Positions 30,460 through 34,154 of a DNA stretch of 34,154 bases are shown here, one piece after another. The DNA is from an uncultured Collinsella sp. Lineage in GTDB: Bacteria > Actinomycetota > Coriobacteriia > Coriobacteriales > Coriobacteriaceae. The stretch covers positions 1 through 34,154 of the forward strand of contig CABRHX010000021.1 in the NCBI GenBank assembly GCA_902470805.1, given 5' to 3'. Below the pieces are notes generated by a model. That model did not search any database. It worked only from the letters and a program-made list of their open reading frames with translations, and had not been told where the DNA came from. A program made the translations under genes and the position numbers. How positions within the stretch are numbered: position 1 is the first letter of the stretch; every line of letters begins with the position of its first letter.

Positions 30460-31725
30460 ATGGATAATGCAAAGTTAAAGAGCAGCAAGGTTTACGCATG
30501 GGTTCTCGTAATCGCGCTCGGCCTTATGTCTGCCGGCACGACCGGATCCTATAGCGTCATCGCGGGCTCCTTCGTCGCACCCGTGTGCGAGGAGTTCGGG
30601 TTTGACTATTCCATCTTCTCGTATTACTTCACCGCAACGCTCATTGGTCTTGCGGCAGCTCTTCCGTTTGTCGGAAAACTCATTCCCAAGGTCGTTGGCA
30701 AGGTTTGGCTCCCCGTTGTCGAGCTTATTTTGCTCGCTGCCGGCGCAGGCATGGCCTTCTACACCGAAGTCTGGATGTTCATCGCCGCTGGCGCCCTGAT
30801 TGGCGTTTGCTTCGCCTTCACCACCGGCGTCGCCATGTCCGACGTTATTGACCAGTGGTTCAAAAAATCTGGTGGCCTGGCAATCGGTCTCGCTTGGGCA
30901 GTGAACTCGATTTACATGCTCATCATGAGCCCCGTCATCACCTCTGTCATCGAGGCCGCTGGCTGGAGGACTGGCTATCTGGTGCTCGCTGGCGTCTCCG
31001 CCGTGCTCATTCTCCCCGCTTCCGTCCTGATTATTCGCTATAAGCCTCAGGACAAGGGCATGCTGCCCTATGGCTACGTCGAGGGCGAGACGGTCACCGA
31101 GACCGAGGAGACGACCGAGGATAGCACGCGTGGCGTTAGCTATGCGCGCGCCATTAAGTCGCCTGCCTTCTTCTTCTGCATCGGCTTCCTCTGTCTCGTT
31201 CAGCTCACTTGCTGCATGAACCAGCTCTTCCCGACGTATGCTTCCGAGGTTGGTTTTAGCCCCATGGTGGGCGGCTTCATGGTATCCGCTGCATCGCTCT
31301 TCGATCTGTTCCTCAATCCGATCGTCGGCACCACTTGCGATAGGTTCGGCAGCACGAAGGCCATTCTGGGCTGGCTCGCTGTCTCCATCCTCTCCTTTGT
31401 CATGCTCATGATGAGCAGCGGCAACTCGACGCTCAGCATCCTCGCAGCAGGCGTGAACGACGTAATGTACGTCATCGCTGGCACTGCCCTGACCGTTTTG
31501 GTTATGGATGTCTTTGGCTCCCGCGATTTCGGTCGCATCTTCGCGCTGATCTGCTCCGTGGGCTATATCGTCGGCGCCTTTGGCATGCCCGTTATGATGA
31601 AGGTCTATGAGCTTGTCGGCTCCTTCCAGGGCGTCTTCATCTTCTGCATCGCATGCAACGTTATTATCGGCCTGTTCTTGCTGCTGGCAAAAAAGACTGG
31701 TAAGAACCTCTCCTGGGACGAATAG
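30460..31725 (+). CDS. MFS transporter, paralogue 2
   Basis: A 421-residue, 12-helix protein. The ATG at 30460 lies 11 bases after the carbamoyltransferase stop, and its AGGAG ribosome site overlaps that stop codon (TAGGAG), so the two genes are co-transcribed. It is closely related to the transporter at 25799 over its whole length, differing mainly at the N-terminus and in the acidic loop between helices 6 and 7 (GETVTETEETTEDS). This places it as the dedicated carrier of the deiminase/carbamoyltransferase pathway, perhaps a substrate-product antiporter in place of the APC-type AguD of lactic acid bacteria. Confidence 0.9.
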   Translation: MDNAKLKSSKVYAWVLVIALGLMSAGTTGSYSVIAGSFVAPVCEEFGFDYSIFSYYFTATLIGLAAALPFVGKLIPKVVGKVWLPVVELILLAAGAGMAFYTEVWMFIAAGALIGVCFAFTTGVAMSDVIDQWFKKSGGLAIGLAWAVNSIYMLIMSPVITSVIEAAGWRTGYLVLAGVSAVLILPASVLIIRYKPQDKGMLPYGYVEGETVTETEETTEDSTRGVSYARAIKSPAFFFCIGFLCLVQLTCCMNQLFPTYASEVGFSPMVGGFMVSAASLFDLFLNPIVGTTCDRFGSTKAILGWLAVSILSFVMLMMSSGNSTLSILAAGVNDVMYVIAGTALTVLVMDVFGSRDFGRIFALICSVGYIVGAFGMPVMMKVYELVGSFQGVFIFCIACNVIIGLFLLLAKKTGKNLSWDE

Positions 31726-31775
31726 TTCGATTCGTCTTAGACATACGCTGTAGGGCTTAACCTGCAGCCGCTTTG

Positions 31776-31804
31776 GGGCATCGACTAACATCGGTGCCCT
31801 TTTT
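31776..31804 (+). terminator. Rho-independent terminator of the guanidine operon
   Basis: GGGCATCGA (31776-31784) pairs with TCGGTGCCC (31791-31799; one G-U pair) around CTAACA, followed by five T. Confidence 0.88.
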
Positions 31805-31809
31805 CATCG

Positions 31810-31871
31810 AATGTGACAAAGGAGCAGCCACTTTGTCACATTGAGTGGCATGTAAATCGAGGTCTAATACT
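31810..31871. repeat. Dispersed repeat, copy 2
   Basis: Arms AATGTGACAAAG (31810-31821) and CTTTGTCACATT (31831-31842) with flank TTGAG...AAATCGAGGTCTAATA, matching copy 1 at 25622-25683 including the GGTCTAAT segment. The flank overlaps the left end of the 183-bp inverted repeat. Confidence 0.75.
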
Positions 31872-32040
31872 TTTCCGAGAAGTGAACGGCCATACTTGGA
31901 CCTCCGAAGCATCGACATTTTTAGACGTCAAACCCGCAGGATTTGGCTGGCAAAACCGCAGGAAATTGCATCTCGAAAGTGCCGATGCTTCGGGGGCCCG
32001 TTTTCACTCGTTCACTTCTCGGGAAAAGTATTAAACCTCG
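31858..32040. repeat. 183-bp imperfect inverted repeat (MITE-like or structured RNA)
   Basis: The ends CGAGGTCTAATACTTTTCC (from 31858) and the complement of TTAAACCTCG-ending 32009-32040 match over about 31 bases with one substitution and one indel; GAGAAGTGAACG is shared. Inner segments CCGAAGCATCG (31913-31923) and CGATGCTTCGG (31983-31993) pair again. The centre has two near-copies of ACCGCAGGA. No coding signal. Most likely a non-autonomous mobile element or a long hairpin RNA. Confidence 0.65.
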
Positions 32041-32123
32041 TTGTATGGGGTGCGGCTGGAGGGTGGTCATCGTTCAGTAGCTACCTCTTCCTTGTGAATC
32101 GCCTGAAGCGCAAGGCATAATGC

Positions 32124-32155
32124 ATGTGACAAAGGGACGGCCCCTTTGTTGTGTT
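32124..32155. repeat. Dispersed repeat, copy 3 (degenerate)
   Basis: CATGTGACAAAGGG then CCCTTTGT: the left arm (to 32137) matches copies 1 and 2, the right arm (32143-32150) matches only to TTTGT and then diverges (TGTGTT). It ends about 20 bases before the dihydrouridine synthase start. Confidence 0.6.
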
Positions 32156-32173
32156 GATATGAGAGAAGAGTAG

Positions 32174-33127
32174 ATGATCCTTTCGCTGGCCCCCATGGAG
32201 GGAATTACCGGGCATGTGTTCCGTCGCGTGCATGCGGAGTGCTTCGGCGCACTCGATTGCTATTACACGCCGTTTTTGCCGCCGCCGCGGGTGGGAAACC
32301 GCTTTGGTGGCAAGGCGTTTAAGGAGATCGATCCTGCCAATAACCAGGGGCTCAACGTGGTGCCTCAGCTGATGTCCAAGAACGCGGACGAGTTTGTGTG
32401 GGCGGCACAGGTGCTCGCCGACATGGGCTATCGCGAGGTCAATCTCAACTTGGGTTGTCCTTCGGGAACGGTTGTCGCCAAGGGCAAGGGCTCGGGTTTC
32501 TTGCGCAATCTCGACGAGCTCGAAGTGTTCTTGAGCGATGTGTGCGAGCGGTCGCCGTTGCCGGTATCGGTAAAGACCAGGCTGGGGCTGGAGGGCGATG
32601 ACGAATACGAGCGCGTGCTCGATCTGTATTGCCGCATGCCGCTGGCAGAGCTGATTGTGCACCCGCGCGTGCAAAAGGACCGCTATACGGGATCGCCGCG
32701 CAAGGAGTTTTACGGCGAGACGCTGGGGCGTGCGCCGTTCCCCGTGGCCTATAACGGCGACATTTTCGATCTTGAGGATATGGATGCGCTGGTGGAGGCC
32801 TATCCCGGGACGCGCCATGTGATGCTGGGGCGTGGCTTGCTTGCGAACCCCGCGCTCGCTCGCATGGTCAAGGGCGGTCCCGCTGCCACGGCAGCCGAAC
32901 TGCAGCGTTTCCACGACACGCTGTTTGCGGCCTATGCAGAAGAGATTGGCGGCAATGCGGTCTTCCGCATGAAGGAGTGGTGGTTCTACGCCAAGTGCGC
33001 TTTCGCTGATCCCGCTACCGTCCACAAGATCGTACGCAAGACCAAAAAGGTCGACGAATACCGCGCTGCCGTCGAGCGCGTCTTTCGTGAACAGCCGCTT
33101 GCACCCACAGCTCGCTTCCACGGCTAA
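32174..33127 (+). CDS. tRNA-dihydrouridine synthase family protein
   Basis: A 317-residue FMN enzyme; ATG at 32174 with a weak purine-rich ribosome site. The TIM-barrel starts SLAPMEGITGHVFRR, the usual Dus opening. The catalytic loop NLNLGCPSGTVVAKGKGSGFL has Cys95. VSVKTRLGL and LIVHPRVQKD follow, the latter with the tRNA/FMN-contacting His-Pro-Arg, then VAYNGDIF and MLGRGLLANP at the phosphate site. It reduces uridines in the D-loop of tRNA using NADPH. It stands alone between dispersed repeats, convergent with the ribbon-helix-helix gene. Confidence 0.93.
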   Translation: MILSLAPMEGITGHVFRRVHAECFGALDCYYTPFLPPPRVGNRFGGKAFKEIDPANNQGLNVVPQLMSKNADEFVWAAQVLADMGYREVNLNLGCPSGTVVAKGKGSGFLRNLDELEVFLSDVCERSPLPVSVKTRLGLEGDDEYERVLDLYCRMPLAELIVHPRVQKDRYTGSPRKEFYGETLGRAPFPVAYNGDIFDLEDMDALVEAYPGTRHVMLGRGLLANPALARMVKGGPAATAAELQRFHDTLFAAYAEEIGGNAVFRMKEWWFYAKCAFADPATVHKIVRKTKKVDEYRAAVERVFREQPLAPTARFHG

Positions 33128-33128
33128 C

Positions 33129-33184
33129 TAGTCATCGGGGGCGTTCTTTAACGACTGGTCATTTAAGGACGTCCCCAACGACTA
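33129..33184. repeat. 56-bp imperfect inverted repeat after dus
   Basis: Ends TAGTC (33129) and GACTA (to 33184) enclose near-complementary arms around GGGGGCGTTCTTTAA and TTAAGGACGTCCCC. Located 2 bases past the dus stop; it may end that transcript, but no T-run follows. Confidence 0.6.
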
Positions 33185-33192
33185 TGTAGCAA

Positions 33193-33257
33193 AAACATGT
33201 ACACCAGCATCCAAAGATGTCGAAAAATGTCGACTTTGGATGCTGGTGTACATGTTT
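33193..33257. terminator. 24-bp perfect inverted repeat, likely terminator for the RHH gene
   Basis: Arms 33193-33216 and 33234-33257 are exact complements (24 bp), with a 17-base loop holding two ATGTCGA copies. On the minus strand the stem is followed by TTTTT (33195-33191), so it fits a terminator 21 bases past the RHH stop. The length and perfection are more than termination needs. Confidence 0.6.
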
Positions 33258-33278
33258 GGGTCCGACGGGGGAGCGGGC

Positions 33279-33545
33279 CTAGGCAATCAGTGCATCAAGT
33301 GTAATGAGCTCTCTGAGCCGCTCCGTGCGTGTTTGCCCATGGCGTTTGGCTTTTTCGTCAAACGCCTCAAGAATCGATTCGCCCACACGTGCTGATATAA
33401 CGACGCTCGGCTCATCGGAGATTGGTGGCCTTCCCAACTTGATGGTGTGACCTTTCGGCCACTCATCTTTTTCGTAGGCTTCCGCGGCTTTCTTCAACTC
33501 TCCGGGAGCAAACCCCATCATCTTTTCGAGCTGCTTAGCATCCAT
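33279..33545 (-). CDS. Ribbon-helix-helix antitoxin-like protein
   Basis: An 88-residue protein; the ATG at 33543-33545 follows AGGAGG, better than an upstream in-frame start at 33620. The N-terminal half is a helical, charged segment (DAKQLEKMMGFAPGELKKAAE), followed by KGHTIKLGRPPISDE. The C-terminal third has the ribbon-helix-helix pattern: strand SVVISARV, then helices ILEAFDEKAKRHGQ and TRTERLRELI. This is typical of CopG/MetJ-type antitoxins or small repressors. No toxin gene lies beside it in either direction within the window, so it is an orphan or a stand-alone repressor. TTGT-TACAAA repeats in its promoter suggest autoregulation. Confidence 0.75.
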   Translation of the reverse strand: MDAKQLEKMMGFAPGELKKAAEAYEKDEWPKGHTIKLGRPPISDEPSVVISARVGESILEAFDEKAKRHGQTRTERLRELITLDALIA

Positions 33546-33599
33546 GGCGCCTCCTATCGATCGACATAATGTCGAGCGCCGGTTCTCGGATTCTCTTTT

Positions 33600-33628
33600 T
33601 GTATACAATTTTGTAGACAAAAATACAA
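33600..33628 (-). promoter_or_regulatory. Promoter with tandem TTGTnTACAAA sites
   Basis: On the minus strand TTGTAT (33628-33623) is 17 bases from TATACA (33605-33600), a plausible -35/-10 pair. Between and over them lie two near-identical sites, TTGTCTACAAA and TTGTATACAAA, suited to a small dimeric repressor such as the RHH protein encoded downstream. Confidence 0.45.
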
Positions 33629-34123
33629 GCAGTTCATCGGGCTAATTAGCTTGTTTTGACCTGCCTGTTCGATAGGAAATGAGCATTGACGGCTTCGATA
33701 CTCCTTTGCTTTTCAGCTTGGAATTTGGATGCTCATTGAACTTCCGGAGGGGAGCCCTTTATTAAGCTATTGAGATTCTGGGCAGGAGCTCTCACTGGTC
33801 TTCGGTAATGGGGCCAGCTTAATTCGCGACACAGTGTGTCGCGAATGGGAGTAGTCGTTAGGTGTCCTTCAATGGCTACTCATATAAGAACGTTCAAGTG
33901 TCGGATTTTGTCATTTAGTGTCGCTCTCAGCGACTATTCTGGAGGGTCGTGGTCAAAAAAGGGCAAATATGAGTACTGTTGCCATTATGGTTGCATTTAT
34001 TTGCTATAAATTGTAGTTCCTGATGAGATTTGTTCCCATTAAGAGCTACTTTTATTGAACATATGAGGAGAAATAACGTCGTCTGCGGACGAGTGGAACG
34101 GTAGCGCGCAGAGATGTGGTGTA
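33629..34123. other. Gene-poor AT-richer tail
   Basis: No convincing gene in about 495 bases. Visible: an 8-bp inverted repeat ATGAGCAT/ATGCTCAT (33679-33736), a 28-codon ORF from the ATG at 33679 after GATAGGAA, and a 15-codon hydrophobic ORF (33969-34016). Base composition is more AT-rich than the rest of the window. The plus-strand end runs into the terminator at 34124, so a small RNA is possible. Confidence 0.4.
33822..33846. promoter_or_regulatory. 25-bp palindrome
   Basis: ATTCGCGACAC (33822-33832) and GTGTCGCGAAT (33836-33846) are perfect arms around AGT. It lies in the gene-poor tail; without a nearby gene its role (operator or hairpin) is open. Confidence 0.55.
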
Positions 34124-34154
34124 AGAGGCGGGGCATGCCCCGCCTCTTCTCTTT
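34124..34154 (+). terminator. Strong terminator at window end
   Basis: AGAGGCGGGGCA (34124-34135) and its complement (34136-34147) form a 24-bp perfect palindrome, followed by TCTCTTT. On the plus strand this ends a transcript coming from the gene-poor tail. Confidence 0.85.

Noticed and set aside
27971..31791. Long minus-strand frames opposite the deiminase, carbamoyltransferase and MFS gene 2
   Set aside because: All are mirror frames of genes with full catalytic motifs; none has a ribosome site and domain.
32081..33121. 346-codon minus-strand frame opposite dus
   Set aside because: Mirror frame of an intact Dus enzyme.
1..34154. CRISPR array, tRNA, rRNA, transposase or phage genes
   Set aside because: No regularly spaced repeats of suitable length, no tRNA or rRNA sequence and no such protein motifs were seen; by-eye reading could miss a degenerate tRNA.

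Overview
The window looks like a chromosomal segment of a high-GC, Gram-positive-type gut anaerobe, most likely a Coriobacteriia member close to Collinsella. This is inferred from gene content and style: sortase-type anchors, lipoproteins with a typical lipobox, a CD1871A-type CXXC mini-protein beside a polyferredoxin, a divergent second type IIA topoisomerase pair, and many short intergenic inverted repeats. No rRNA, tRNA, CRISPR array, transposase or phage gene was seen.

Layout. (1) 1-1500: a compact accessory locus with a perfect 38-bp palindrome, an unannotated 43-codon ORF, a run of RNA hairpins and a protein that resembles the ToxN/AbiQ/TenpN ribonuclease superfamily, closed by a terminator. 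A YjdF-family gene with a run-on C-terminus converges on it. (2) 1524-5190: an AAA/DUF4143 ATPase, a decayed cupin remnant, an LPATG-anchored surface protein, a flavodoxin-like reductase, and a gap with a 16-bp inverted repeat and three 19-bp tandem repeats. (3) 5188-12500: ParE and ParC in one minus-strand unit with a LexA-like box upstream, a second ATPase (DUF234 type), a cluster of ACTCGG dyads, and a lipoprotein. (4) 12545-20000, all minus strand: OmpR-type regulator, histidine kinase, LuxR-type regulator and a 1461-residue Tat-type exported surface protein. (5) 20072-22220, divergent from the two-component pair: CD1871A-like mini-protein, membrane 4Fe-4S protein and thioredoxin-like lipoprotein, probably a membrane electron-transfer and thiol-redox cassette. 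(6) 22369-25623: a large one-polypeptide ABC/FtsX transporter. (7) 25680-31805: a TetR-controlled guanidine catabolism locus with an agmatine-deiminase-family enzyme, a carbamoyltransferase and two paralogous MFS transporters. (8) 31810-34154: dispersed inverted repeats around a tRNA-dihydrouridine synthase, a small ribbon-helix-helix protein and a gene-poor tail ending in a strong terminator.

How the parts work together. The guanidine locus reads as import of a guanidino compound, deimination to a ureido compound, and phosphorolysis to an amine plus carbamoyl phosphate. TetR dyads lie before the first transporter and in the tetR/deiminase divergent region. Both enzymes depart from textbook motifs, so the substrate may not be agmatine. 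The strongest candidate for an undescribed system is the toxin-like locus at 51-825, followed by this catabolic locus. All family assignments come from reading the sequence; no database search was run.
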